Shown here: positions 55,928 to 64,000 of the stretch, piece by piece
How positions within the stretch are numbered: position 1 is the stretch's first letter
Layout of the letters: every line of letters starts with the position of its first letter
Assembly: GCA_016793065.1 (NCBI GenBank)
Contig: JAEULV010000003.1
Location: 27,550-91,549, forward strand
Source: Hyphomicrobiaceae bacterium
GTDB lineage: Bacteria; Pseudomonadota; Alphaproteobacteria; Rhizobiales; Ancalomicrobiaceae
Length of the DNA: 64,000 nucleotides
Direction of reading: 5' to 3'
Made by a program: the position numbers and the translations under genes
Notes under the pieces: model-generated
Database searches by the model: none
Told to the model about the DNA's origin: nothing
What the model saw: the letters and a program-made list of their open reading frames with translations, nothing else

Positions 55928-56943
55928 TGGGAACCAATCGCCGCTTCCCAACCCTGGCGGTGCTGGCGCTCCTCGGCGTCGGCCTGTGGCTGGCGGGGTT
56001 CGATGCCGGCGAGGCGCTGGCGCAGACGCGCTCGCCCTTCGGCGTCGGCATGCCGGAGGCGCCGCCGGCGAGCGGCGGCGGGCTTTTCGGCTGGATCGCG
56101 GCGCAGCAGCGGGAATTCTACCGGGCGCTGACCGGGGCGATCCGGGCAATTCATGAGGATGGCTGGGCGGTGGCGACGCTGGTCGGGTTGTCGTTCGGCT
56201 ACGGGGTGTTCCATGCCGCCGGGCCGGGCCACGGCAAGGCGGTGATCTCGGCCTATGTGCTGGCCAATGGCGAGACCCTGCGGCGCGGCATCCTGTTGTC
56301 GTTTGCGTCGGCGTTCTTCCAGGCGAGCGTCGCGGTCGCGATCGTGGCGGTCGCCGCCGGGGTGTTCCGGGCTACGGCGATGGCGATGACGCAGGTGGCG
56401 CAGACCATCGAGATCGCGTCCTTCGCGCTGATCGTCGTGCTGGGGCTCTTTCTGGTGTGGACGCGGGTGCTGCGGCGCGGACGGGTCTTCACTCCGGCCT
56501 CGGCGGAGCATCGGCACGACCACGACGACCATCATCATCACGACCATGGCCAGGATTGCGGCTGCGGCCATTCGCATGCGCCGGACCCGCGGTTGGTCGC
56601 CGGGCCGTTCGACTGGCGCCGGGGCGTCGCGGCGGTGGTCGCGGCCGGTCTCCGGCCGTGTTCGGGCGCGATCATCGTGCTGGTGTTCGCGCTGTCGCAG
56701 GGGCTGTTCGTCGCCGGCATTGCGGCGGCCTATGCGATGGGGCTCGGCACCGGCATCACGGTGGCGGTGCTGGCGGCGCTAACGGTTTCCGGCAGCGGGC
56801 TGGCCGAACGGCTCGCCGGCGGCGGCTCGGTCTGGGCGCCGCGCGTCCACCGGGCGATCGAGGTGGGTGGGGCCCTGCTGGTGCTGCTGCTCGGCGTCGT
56901 GCTACTCGGCGGGGCGATGTTCGGGGCGACCGGCGGCGGCTGA
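55927..56943 (+). CDS. NicO-family nickel/cobalt exporter (RcnA-like)
   Basis: A 338-residue inner-membrane transporter with a possible signal sequence and about six hydrophobic helices. Key motifs are G-V-F-H-A-A-G-P-G-H-G-K and R-P-C-S-G-A-I-I-V-L, typical of the NicO/RcnA family. A cytosolic or periplasmic loop is very His/Asp-rich (H-D-H-D-D-H-H-H-H-D-H) and includes C-G-C-G-H-S-H, likely metal binding. Translationally coupled to the DUF1007 gene. Export of Ni/Co is inferred from the family. Confidence 0.9.
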   Translation: MGTNRRFPTLAVLALLGVGLWLAGFDAGEALAQTRSPFGVGMPEAPPASGGGLFGWIAAQQREFYRALTGAIRAIHEDGWAVATLVGLSFGYGVFHAAGPGHGKAVISAYVLANGETLRRGILLSFASAFFQASVAVAIVAVAAGVFRATAMAMTQVAQTIEIASFALIVVLGLFLVWTRVLRRGRVFTPASAEHRHDHDDHHHHDHGQDCGCGHSHAPDPRLVAGPFDWRRGVAAVVAAGLRPCSGAIIVLVFALSQGLFVAGIAAAYAMGLGTGITVAVLAALTVSGSGLAERLAGGGSVWAPRVHRAIEVGGALLVLLLGVVLLGGAMFGATGGG

Positions 56944-57066
56944 GCCGGATCGGCGCCGGCCGGCCGGCGGGCTTGTGAACTGTTTGCTCTGGAAAGCCCT
57001 GTCACACTCTTGCAAACTTGGTTTGGCCGTCTCACCCTGTCGGAACGACAAGAAGGGGAAACCACC

Positions 57067-58617
57067 ATGCCATCGTCACGTTTTGCCGCCCTGCTGAAGT
57101 CCAGCGTGTTTGCCGGAGTGCTGGCGCTCGGTCCGGCTCTGGGCGGCGTCGCCCTGGCGCAGACCGCCGCGCCGGCGGCCACCTCGACCGACGTCAAGCT
57201 GTCGTTCGTGCTCGTCAACGACATCGACCAGATGAATGCGATCAAGGGTCGGGGCGGCATGGCGAAATATGCCGCCGTTGTCGCCGCCGAGCGCGCCCGC
57301 AATCCGAATACGCTGGCGGTGCATGCCGGCGACACGATCTCGCCGTGCCTGCTGTGCGGCCTCGATCAGGGCGCCCACGTCATCGACATCCTCAACGTGG
57401 TGAAGCCGGACGTGTTCGTTCCCGGCAATCACGAGTTCGATTTCGGCAAGGCCGCGTTCCTGAAGCGGATGTCGGAAGCGAAGTTCCCGGTGCTGACCGC
57501 CAATGTCACCATGCCGGACGGCAGCGCCATCGCCAATGTCGCGGCGACCAAGGTGGTCGAACTGGCCGGGCTGAAGATCGGCTTCCTCGGCGCGACGACG
57601 GAAGAGACGATCGCCGCCTCGTCGCCGGAGGACATGAAGTTCGCGCCGATGGCCGATACGGCGATCGCCAAGGCCAAGGACCTGCGCAAGGCCGGCGCCG
57701 ACCTCGTCGTGTCGGTGGTGCACGGGCCGCGTTCGGACGATTTCAAGATCGCCGACAGCAAGGCCGCCGACCTGATCCTCGCCGGTCACGACCATGACCT
57801 GCGGCTGGTCTATGACGGCCGCGTCGCCATGGTCGAATCGTCGTCGCAGGGCGACTACATCACGGTCATCCGCCTCGACGTCAACGTAAAGACCGAGGGC
57901 GACAAGAAGACCGTGACGTGGCGGCCGAATTTCGAGGTGGTCGATTCCCAGACCGTGACGCCCGAGCCGGCGGTGCAGGCGAAGGTGGCCGAATACGAAG
58001 CGGTGCTCGACAAGGAACTGGCGGTCGAACTCGGCAAGACCGCGACGCCGCTCGACAGCCGTCGCGCCACCGTGCGCGGCCAGGAAGCGGCGATCGGCAA
58101 CTTGATCGCCGACGCGATCAAGGCCTCGACCGGCGCCGACGTGGCGATCATGAACGGCGGCGGCATTCGCGCCAACAAGGAATACCCGGCCGGTGCGGTG
58201 CTGACCCGTCGCGACATCCTAGCCGAACTGCCGTTCGGCAACGCGACTTCCATGGCGGCGATTTCGGGCAAGGACCTGAAGGCGGCGCTGGAGAACGGCG
58301 TGTCGCAGCTCGCCGATGGCGGCGGTCGCTTCCCGCAGGTTGCCGGCATCAAGATGGTCGTCGACACCAAGGCGCCGGTCGGCTCGCGGGTGCAATCAGT
58401 CGAGGTCAACGGCGCGCCGCTTGACGAGGCCAAGATCTACAAGGTCGCCACCAATGAGTTCATGCTCAAGGGCGGCGATGGCTACGTCCAGTTCCGCAAT
58501 GGCAAGACGCTGATCGGCGCGGTCGACGGCAAGCTGCTCGCCAATGAGGTGATGGTGCACGTCCGTCGCCTCGGCACGGTGGAAGCCAAGGTCGAAGGCC
58601 GCATCGTGCTGAAGTGA
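57067..58617 (+). CDS. Periplasmic bifunctional metallophosphatase/5'-nucleotidase
   Basis: A 516-residue secreted enzyme removing phosphate from nucleotides. The signal peptide ends near A-L-A-Q. The metal-binding N-terminal domain has V-N-D-I-D-Q-M-N where classical members have N-D-x-H-G, then H-A-G-D-T-I-S, G-N-H-E-F-D-F-G and G-H-D-H-D. The C-terminal domain has N-G-G-G-I-R and F-M-L-K-G-G-D-G-Y, the nucleotide pocket. The start 57067 follows AGAAGGGGAAA. It is monocistronic, ending at a strong terminator. Confidence 0.92.
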   Translation: MPSSRFAALLKSSVFAGVLALGPALGGVALAQTAAPAATSTDVKLSFVLVNDIDQMNAIKGRGGMAKYAAVVAAERARNPNTLAVHAGDTISPCLLCGLDQGAHVIDILNVVKPDVFVPGNHEFDFGKAAFLKRMSEAKFPVLTANVTMPDGSAIANVAATKVVELAGLKIGFLGATTEETIAASSPEDMKFAPMADTAIAKAKDLRKAGADLVVSVVHGPRSDDFKIADSKAADLILAGHDHDLRLVYDGRVAMVESSSQGDYITVIRLDVNVKTEGDKKTVTWRPNFEVVDSQTVTPEPAVQAKVAEYEAVLDKELAVELGKTATPLDSRRATVRGQEAAIGNLIADAIKASTGADVAIMNGGGIRANKEYPAGAVLTRRDILAELPFGNATSMAAISGKDLKAALENGVSQLADGGGRFPQVAGIKMVVDTKAPVGSRVQSVEVNGAPLDEAKIYKVATNEFMLKGGDGYVQFRNGKTLIGAVDGKLLANEVMVHVRRLGTVEAKVEGRIVLK

Positions 58618-58648
58618 TCTCAGCCGGCATTGCCCGGGATCGAGACGA

Positions 58649-58676
58649 GGGGCGCCGGCTGCGGCGCCCCTTTTTT
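58649..58676 (+). terminator. Rho-independent terminator after the 5'-nucleotidase gene
   Basis: Arms GGGGCGCC (58649-58656) and GGCGCCCC (58663-58670) around a 6-nt loop, followed by TTTTTT (58671-58676). Confidence 0.95.
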
Positions 58677-58724
58677 GTGCGGGGGAGCGACCGCGCGGGA
58701 GTCTGAAGCCGAAGGCCTCGGTCG

Positions 58725-59888
58725 TCACGGTTTCGGCGGCAGGTGCTCGTAGCGCCGGTCGGTGAGGGTGTTGAGGAACGCCACCAGCGCATCGATGCGC
58801 TTGTCGTCGAGCGCGGGGCCGGTCTCGAGTTCCTTCAGGGACAGATTGCGCGGCACCTCGGGGGGCGCGAACGGCTTGCCGGTCTCGGGGTTGATCAGCC
58901 GTTCCGGGTTCAGGCTATTGTATTTATTGTAGAACAGCACGACGGTACGCAGATCGGTGAAGACGCCGTTGTGCATGTAGGGGCCGGTGACGGCGATGTT
59001 GCGCAAGGTGGGGGTCTTGAACCTGCCGGCCTGGCGCTTGTCCTTCACCGCCGGGTTCTGCGTCAGCCCGGTGTCGACGGTTCCGGGCTTGACACCGTTG
59101 ACGGCGCGGGCGGCGGTGTTGGCCGGTACGCCGATATTGTGGAATTCGTAGTTTGAGAACGTCTCGCTGGGGCTGCCGGCCTGGCTGTTGAGCTTGTGGC
59201 AAAGGCTGCAATTGGTGAACTGGCTGGAGAAGAACAGCACCCGGCCGAGTTCCTCTTGCTCGGTCAGCTGGTATTCGCCGCGCAGGCTGCGGTCATACTT
59301 CGAATCGAACGGCGCGAAGGCATCGGTGCGCTCAAAGGCGGCGATGGCCCGGGTCATGGCGGCATAAGCGGTTTCCGGCTTGTCGAAGACACCGGGGCCG
59401 AAAAGCGTCGTGAACGCTGCCACATAGGCGGGCTTTTCCTTCAGCCGCGCCACGACGCTCGCCTTGTCGGGCATGCCCATTTCGATCGGGTTGAGCGGCG
59501 GGCCGCCGGCCTGTTCCTCCAGCGAGGCGGCGCGGCCGTCGTGAAACTGGCCGCCGCGCAGGATGCCCGGCTTGGTCGACGGGCCGAAGGCCGGCGAGAA
59601 GCGGGCATAGGCGGCGGTCGGGGCATTGCGGTCGCCGAGCGAATGGCCGTCGTCGCCGATCGAGACGGCGCGGCCGGCCTTGTTCGGCAGCGGATCGACG
59701 AAGCCGGCCTCGGGATTGTGACAGCTGGCGCAGGACTGGCTGCGGTTTTTCGACAGGCTGGTGTCGAAGTAGAGCGCTTCGCCAAGTCGTTCAATGCTCG
59801 AAATATCTTGCGTCATCCCGTTTGCGACCGGCGAATACATCATGCCACCGAGGAGGGCAGCAAGCGCAAGAACGGGGGAGCGAGGCAT
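58725..59888 (-). CDS. Di-haem cytochrome c peroxidase family protein
   Basis: A 387-residue periplasmic protein with a signal peptide (M-P-R-S-P-V-L-A-L-A-A-L-L-G-G). Two haem sites are present: C53-A-S-C-H57 and C-S-L-C-H in the second half. P-Y-M-H-N-G-V-F and F-H-N-I-G-V are family motifs. The group includes true peroxidases and MauG-like oxidases. It is divergent from an imelysin operon over a 512-bp gap containing two iron-type dyads, so an iron-linked role and iron-dependent control are likely. Confidence 0.92.
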   Translation of the reverse strand: MPRSPVLALAALLGGMMYSPVANGMTQDISSIERLGEALYFDTSLSKNRSQSCASCHNPEAGFVDPLPNKAGRAVSIGDDGHSLGDRNAPTAAYARFSPAFGPSTKPGILRGGQFHDGRAASLEEQAGGPPLNPIEMGMPDKASVVARLKEKPAYVAAFTTLFGPGVFDKPETAYAAMTRAIAAFERTDAFAPFDSKYDRSLRGEYQLTEQEELGRVLFFSSQFTNCSLCHKLNSQAGSPSETFSNYEFHNIGVPANTAARAVNGVKPGTVDTGLTQNPAVKDKRQAGRFKTPTLRNIAVTGPYMHNGVFTDLRTVVLFYNKYNSLNPERLINPETGKPFAPPEVPRNLSLKELETGPALDDKRIDALVAFLNTLTDRRYEHLPPKP

Positions 59889-60022
59889 GGTCCGGGGCTT
59901 TCACAGGCGGCCGCATTCGGCAGGTGGGGCGAGGGCAGGGGCGTCGCGACGGATTGTGCAATGCAGCGTCGGTTGTATCAATACGCAAGAGTGCAGAGAC
60001 AAAATGGATTGTGGATCAATAT

Positions 60023-60039
60023 TTTAGAGGAACTCTAAA
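60023..60039. promoter_or_regulatory. Iron-control-element-like dyad 1
   Basis: TTTAGAG-GAA-CTCTAAA is a perfect 7-3-7 dyad. It differs by one base per arm from the Irr/ICE consensus TTTAGAA-N3-TTCTAAA. It lies 134 bases upstream of the peroxidase start (minus strand). Confidence 0.6.
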
Positions 60040-60259
60040 CAAGGGTTGCCGCAGCAGTGACATGGCAATCGCGCGCGGTCGGTCGGGTCGCGCGTGGTGG
60101 ATGGGGCGCTTCGGCTGGCACGGCAATTGCGTGGCATATGCAACTGGACCGGCCAATTGTCGCGGTCCCGACACAGGTCGGGCGAAGGGTGGCGCTTGCT
60201 CCGGGGGGGATCGATCGCAAGATAGGAAGTAGAATGATTCAAAACTCGGATGAAAATGA

Positions 60260-60276
60260 AATAGAAATGTTCTAAT
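60260..60276. promoter_or_regulatory. Iron-control-element-like dyad 2
   Basis: AATAGAA-ATG-TTCTAAT matches the Irr/ICE consensus TTTAGAA-N3-TTCTAAA at 11 of 14 fixed positions, with a perfect TAGAA/TTCTA core (60262-60274). It lies 124 bases upstream of the first imelysin gene. Confidence 0.6.
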
Positions 60277-60400
60277 TCAAATCGACTGATCGTTTAGTGA
60301 AAGTCATTGACGCCACACGATGGATTGCGGCAAATGAAATGAGGAAATCAACTTCGGTCCTGGCGCTCGGCGCCGCGCGGCCGTGCTGAAGGAGTGGGTC

Positions 60401-61672
60401 ATGCAGTGCAGGTTCGGACGCATCATCGGTGCCGCGTTGGCGGTTTCCCTGCTTGGCGGCACCGCCATGGCGGAGCCGGCGGCCAAGGACGTGATCAAGA
60501 CCTATGGCGATATCGCCGAGGCGATGTATGCCGATGCGCTGACGACCGGACGCAAGCTGCAGGCGGCCGTCGATGCCTTCCTTGCCAACCCGACGGCCGA
60601 GACCCATGCGGCGGCGAAGGATGCCTGGCGCGCGGCGCGGGTGCCGTATCAGCAGACCGAGGGCTTTCGCTTCGGCAATCCGATCGTCGACGATTGGGAG
60701 GGCAGGGTGAATTCCTGGCCGCTGGACGAAGGGCTGATCGACTATGTCGCGGCCAGCTACGGCGAAACGTCGGACGAAAACCCGCTCTATCGCGGCAATG
60801 TCATCGCCAATCCCAGGCTGAAGGTGGGCAAGAAGACGATCGATGCCAGCAAGATCAGCAAGCCGCTGCTGGCCGACAAGCTGCAGGAGGCCGGCGGCGT
60901 CGAGGCGAATGTCGCCACTGGCTATCACGCGATCGAATTCCTGCTGTGGGGGCAGGATCTCAACGGCACCGGGCCGGGCGCCGGCGCTCGCCCGCATACC
61001 GACTTCGACCTCAAGGCCTGCACCAACGGCAATTGCGACCGCCGCCGCGCCTATCTGAAGGCCGCGACCGACCTGCTGGTCGATGACCTCGCCGAAATGG
61101 CGGCGAACTGGACGACGAAGGGCGCGGCGCGCAAGGCGCTGGCGAAGAAGGGCGACAAGGGCGGGCTGGTGACCATCCTCACCGGCATCGGCTCGCTGTC
61201 CTACGGCGAACTCGCCGGCGAGCGCACCAAGCTCGGCCTTATCCTGCACGATCCGGAGGAGGAGCACGACTGCTTCTCCGACAACACCCACAACAGCCAC
61301 TATTACGACGTCGCCGGCATGGTGGCGATCGTCAACGGCGCCTATACCCGCGTCGACGGCAGCGTCGTTTCCGGCCCGTCGGTCATGGATCTTGCCCGCG
61401 CCAAGGCGCCGGTCGAGGCCGGCAAGCTGTCGGCGGCGATGGCCGAAACGCTGGCGCGCGCCGCGGTGATCAAGTCGACAGCCGACAGCGGCAAGATGGC
61501 CTATGACCAGATGATCGCCGCCAACAACAAGGACGGCAACGCCAAGGTCCAGGCGCTGGTCGATGGCCTCATCACCCAGACGCGGGCGCTGGAGACGGTC
61601 GTCGACAAGCTCGGCCTCAAGATCGAGGTCGAGGGCTCCGATAGCCTGGATGATCCCGCCAAGGTGCAGTGA
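60401..61672 (+). CDS. Imelysin family protein, IrpA-like (iron-linked)
   Basis: A 423-residue periplasmic protein with a signal peptide ending near A-M-A. The imelysin metal motif GxHxxE is intact: G174-Y-H176-A-I-E179 (followed by F-L-L-W-G-Q-D). Other family blocks are D-A-W-R-A-A-R-V-P-Y-Q-Q-T-E and N-T-H-N-S-H-Y-Y-D. Relatives (IrpA, EfeO-like) bind iron or take part in its uptake; peptidase activity is doubtful. ATG 60401 follows AAGGAG. The next gene overlaps its stop (TGATG), and the three genes form an operon. Confidence 0.92.
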   Translation: MQCRFGRIIGAALAVSLLGGTAMAEPAAKDVIKTYGDIAEAMYADALTTGRKLQAAVDAFLANPTAETHAAAKDAWRAARVPYQQTEGFRFGNPIVDDWEGRVNSWPLDEGLIDYVAASYGETSDENPLYRGNVIANPRLKVGKKTIDASKISKPLLADKLQEAGGVEANVATGYHAIEFLLWGQDLNGTGPGAGARPHTDFDLKACTNGNCDRRRAYLKAATDLLVDDLAEMAANWTTKGAARKALAKKGDKGGLVTILTGIGSLSYGELAGERTKLGLILHDPEEEHDCFSDNTHNSHYYDVAGMVAIVNGAYTRVDGSVVSGPSVMDLARAKAPVEAGKLSAAMAETLARAAVIKSTADSGKMAYDQMIAANNKDGNAKVQALVDGLITQTRALETVVDKLGLKIEVEGSDSLDDPAKVQ

Positions 61673-62898
61673 TGAACGCCCTGCCGGCGATCCGGCCATC
61701 CGCCTTGCTGGTGTCGATCCTGGGGCTGCTCGCGGCGCCGGGCTCGACCTTGGCCGGGGATCTCGACGCGGAAATTGGTGCGCGGCTGTTCAAGCGCGCC
61801 TGGGTGCCGGCGCCGACCGCGACCAAGGCCGATGACGGGCTCGGGCCGCATTTCGATGCGCGCTCCTGCGCCGCCTGTCATCCGGGGGCGGGGCGGGCGT
61901 CGCGGCGGCTTGCCGACGATGGCGAGCCGCGCGAACCGGGGCTGGTGATCCGCCTCGATCGCCATGGCGCCGGCGATCCGGTCTATGGCCGGCAATTGCA
62001 GACCGGCGCGGTCGCGGGTGTTGCCGCCGAAGCCCGTCCGCGCCTTGCCGCGCTGCCGGCAGGCGAGGGGATGCGCTGGCGGGTCGACCCCGGCGCGCTT
62101 GGCTATGGCCCGCTGTCGGACGAAACCCGCGTCTCGGTGCGGGCGGCGCCGGCGCTGCACGGGCTCGGGCTGTTGGCGGCGGTGGCCGAGGGCGAGATCC
62201 TGACGCGCGCCGATCCGGACGATCGCGATGGCGACGGCATTTCCGGCCGGGCGGCGCGGATCGACGGCAAGCTGGGCCGCTTCGGCCAGAAGGCCACCGG
62301 CGTGGCGATCGTCGATCAGGTCGCGGGCGCGTTCTCGCTCGACATGGGGCTGTCGACGCCCGCGCGGCCTGCGGCGAGCGGCGACTGCACCGCGACGCAG
62401 GTCGATTGTCTCGGCGCGCCCTCCGGGTCGGACGCCGGCGGGCCGGAGATCGACGCCGAGATCGTCCGGCTGATCGGCCATTTCGTCGCCACCTTGCCGG
62501 CGCCGACCCCGCAATCGTCGTCGCGGCGCGAGCCCGGGCAGGCCGGCGCCCGGCTGTTCGCCGCGATCGGCTGCGCGGCCTGCCATGCGCCGGCGCTGGC
62601 GGGGCCGGCCGGCCAGCCGGTTGCCGCCTTTACCGACCTGTTGCTGCACGATCTCGGGCCGGGGCTGGCCGATGCCGCCGAGGGCGATGCCAATGCAGCC
62701 GAGTGGCGCACCGCGCCATTGTGGGGAATTTCCAGCGCGCTTAAGCGCGGCGCCGGGCTGTTGCATGACGGGCGCGCCCGCACGGTGGCGGAGGCGATCG
62801 GCTGGCACGACGGCGAGGCGAGACGCGCGCGGACGGGCTTTGACGGATTGACGGTGACCGATCGCAAGGCCTTGATTGCATTTATCGAGAGGCTGTGA
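61672..62898 (+). CDS. Di-haem oxidoreductase of the DUF1111 family
   Basis: A 408-residue secreted cytochrome c-like protein. After a signal peptide (ending T-L-A-G) come two haem sites, C66-A-A-C-H70 and G-C-A-A-C-H in the last third. D-P-D-D-R-D-G-D-G-I-S-G-R is typical of the family. It is commonly found next to imelysin genes, where it may oxidise or reduce iron at the cell surface; that role is inferred. It sits between two imelysin genes, coupled to the first by TGATG. Confidence 0.9.
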   Translation: MNALPAIRPSALLVSILGLLAAPGSTLAGDLDAEIGARLFKRAWVPAPTATKADDGLGPHFDARSCAACHPGAGRASRRLADDGEPREPGLVIRLDRHGAGDPVYGRQLQTGAVAGVAAEARPRLAALPAGEGMRWRVDPGALGYGPLSDETRVSVRAAPALHGLGLLAAVAEGEILTRADPDDRDGDGISGRAARIDGKLGRFGQKATGVAIVDQVAGAFSLDMGLSTPARPAASGDCTATQVDCLGAPSGSDAGGPEIDAEIVRLIGHFVATLPAPTPQSSSRREPGQAGARLFAAIGCAACHAPALAGPAGQPVAAFTDLLLHDLGPGLADAAEGDANAAEWRTAPLWGISSALKRGAGLLHDGRARTVAEAIGWHDGEARRARTGFDGLTVTDRKALIAFIERL

Positions 62899-62921
62899 GG
62901 CGCCTGCGGGAGGCTGGTGAA

Positions 62922-63950
62922 ATGCGAAGCATCCGGTGCGCCGTTGCGGCACTGCTCCTGATCCCGGCGCTGGCCGGCGGGGCCGAGGCGGGGCCGCGCG
63001 ATGTCGCGATCCGCGTCGCCGAGCGCTTCGCCGTGCCGCGCTATCAGGCCCTGGCCGCCAGCGCCCGCGCCGAGGCCAAGCGTTTCGCCACAGCCTGCGC
63101 CGCGCCCGGCGATCAGGCGATTGCCGAGGTGAAGGCCGGCTTCCACGCCACCGCCGATGCCTGGAATGCCGTCGCGCTTCTGCGCTACGGCCCAGTCGCC
63201 GACGATTTCCGCGCCGAGAACCTCTATCACTGGCCCGAGCGCAAGAATGCCACCACCAAGGCGCTCGGCGCGCTGTTGTCGGGCAGCGAGGCGGTCACGG
63301 TCGAGACCATCGCCGGTTCCAGCGCCGGCCTGCAGGGGCTTCCGGCGTTGGAGCGGGTGTTGTTCGAAGATGGCGCGACGTTTTCCGGACCGGGAGGCGC
63401 CCGCCGCTGCGCCATCGGGGCGGCGATCGCCGGCAACATTGCCCGCATGGCCGACGATATCGTCACCGGCTGGACCGGCAACGGCGGCTTGATGGCGCGC
63501 CTGCGCGGCGGCGACGATGCAAGCGCCGTCGAGGCGGTTACGCGTTTCGCGACCGACTACGTCACCAGCGCCCAGTTCAACACCGACACCCGCATTTCGC
63601 CGGTTCTCGGCACCGGCCCGACGGCGGCGAAGCCGCAGGCCGGCGAGATGTGGCGCTCCGGCCGCTCGTCGCGGGCGCTGCGGCTTGAAACCGAGGCGGC
63701 GCATGACCTGCTGCTGCTGTTGATCGAGGGTGGAACCGGCATCGACAAGGCGGTCGCCGCCTCGGCCGACACCAGGCGGATCGCCGCCACCCTGCCGCCG
63801 GACTTCGCCGCCGCCGCCCAGGACGCCGCCGGTCGCAAGCCGTTCGTCGCCCTGCGCGACGCCATCCGCGAAGCACGCGACGAAGCCGTCAAGGCGATGC
63901 CCGGCGCCCTCGGCATCACCCTCGGCTTCAATTCACTCGACGGCGATTGA
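62922..63950 (+). CDS. Second imelysin family protein, divergent metal site
   Basis: A 342-residue periplasmic protein with a signal peptide (ending near A-E-A). The fold pattern is kept (F-H-A-T-A-D-A-W-N-A-V and Y-H-W-P-E-R-K-N). The position of the GxHxxE motif reads G139-L-P141-A-L-E144, with proline for histidine. ATG 62922 follows GGGAGG by eight bases. It is 23 bases after the DUF1111 gene. Related clusters often continue with a DUF1513 gene, which would lie beyond the window. Confidence 0.88.
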   Translation: MRSIRCAVAALLLIPALAGGAEAGPRDVAIRVAERFAVPRYQALAASARAEAKRFATACAAPGDQAIAEVKAGFHATADAWNAVALLRYGPVADDFRAENLYHWPERKNATTKALGALLSGSEAVTVETIAGSSAGLQGLPALERVLFEDGATFSGPGGARRCAIGAAIAGNIARMADDIVTGWTGNGGLMARLRGGDDASAVEAVTRFATDYVTSAQFNTDTRISPVLGTGPTAAKPQAGEMWRSGRSSRALRLETEAAHDLLLLLIEGGTGIDKAVAASADTRRIAATLPPDFAAAAQDAAGRKPFVALRDAIREARDEAVKAMPGALGITLGFNSLDGD

Positions 63951-63979
63951 GGTGCGCAGCGAGTTTTCGCTCTCGATTC

Positions 63980-63999
63980 CCTCCCCTTTATGGGGGAGG
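63980..63999. repeat. Palindromic repeat, partial second copy of the 12603 element
   Basis: CCTCCCC (63980-63986) and GGGGAGG (63993-63999) with a 6-nt loop, 29 bases after the second imelysin gene. The arms match the core of the hairpin at 12603-12629. The window ends here, so its full extent is unknown. Confidence 0.6.
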
Positions 64000-64000
64000 T

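Larger units (their letters stand above)
59889..60400. other. Divergent control region of the iron-linked cluster
   Basis: No gene supported. The stretch is AT-rich for the window and contains two Irr/ICE-like dyads (listed separately), one nearer each divergent gene. Confidence 0.65.

Overview
The window looks like chromosome from a GC-rich alphaproteobacterium, most likely of the order Hyphomicrobiales (Rhizobiales). The evidence is the gene order lipA-ratA ... cinA-ispDF-dusB-ntrB-ntrC ... ntrY-ntrX-dat-hfq-hflX, the fused IspDF, a full CtrA-type box (TTAA-N7-TTAA), Irr/ICE-like iron dyads and a PuuD-type urate oxidase. The genus cannot be named from the sequence.

Layout. 1-2300: the end of an alpha-2-macroglobulin gene, then pbpC. 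2448-16887: a long one-direction purine-catabolism block. It runs uraH, xdhABC, a four-gene BMP-type ABC importer coupled to xdhC by overlapping start/stop codons, puuD, uraD, an allantoate/carbamoyl amidohydrolase and an M20 peptidase of unknown substrate, and ends at a strong terminator. Together these genes would import a purine base or nucleoside, oxidise it to urate and open the rings; no allantoinase is present here. 16888-18514: mostly non-coding, with a 113-bp direct repeat, one small membrane protein and a CtrA box. 18515-23209: an Aas-like acyl-ACP synthetase, a DUF4405 protein, and a divergent CDF metal exporter/MerR pair sharing a classic 19-bp-spacer promoter. 23325-37876: housekeeping genes (parC, TPR protein, lipA, ratA, a second SRPBCC protein, fused MFS/spermidine synthase-like protein, cinA, ispDF, dusB-ntrB-ntrC).

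37877-46600: an accessory block between ntrBC and ntrYX, which are neighbours in many relatives. It holds the most striking gene of the window, a 1212-residue LRR-Roc-COR-TIR protein (17 near-identical 22-residue leucine-rich repeats, a Ras-like Roc GTPase, COR, and a TIR domain that keeps the candidate NADase glutamate). This is the layout of an NLR-like sensor-switch-effector and is the best candidate here for an undescribed immune or cell-suicide system. Beside it lie an XRE/DUF2975 pair, a lipoprotein, mobA and a molybdopterin oxidoreductase.

46601-53309: ntrYX, dat, hfq, hflX. 53310-55276: gene-poor, with a broken FAD-linked oxidase fragment, a 15-bp perfect inverted repeat and a DUF1127 gene. 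55277-58676: DUF1007 plus NicO metal exporter and a 5'-nucleotidase with a terminator. 58725-63950: an iron-linked cluster (di-haem peroxidase, and divergently imelysin-DUF1111-imelysin) with two Irr/ICE-like dyads in the divergent gap. I see no tRNA, rRNA, IS element or CRISPR array.
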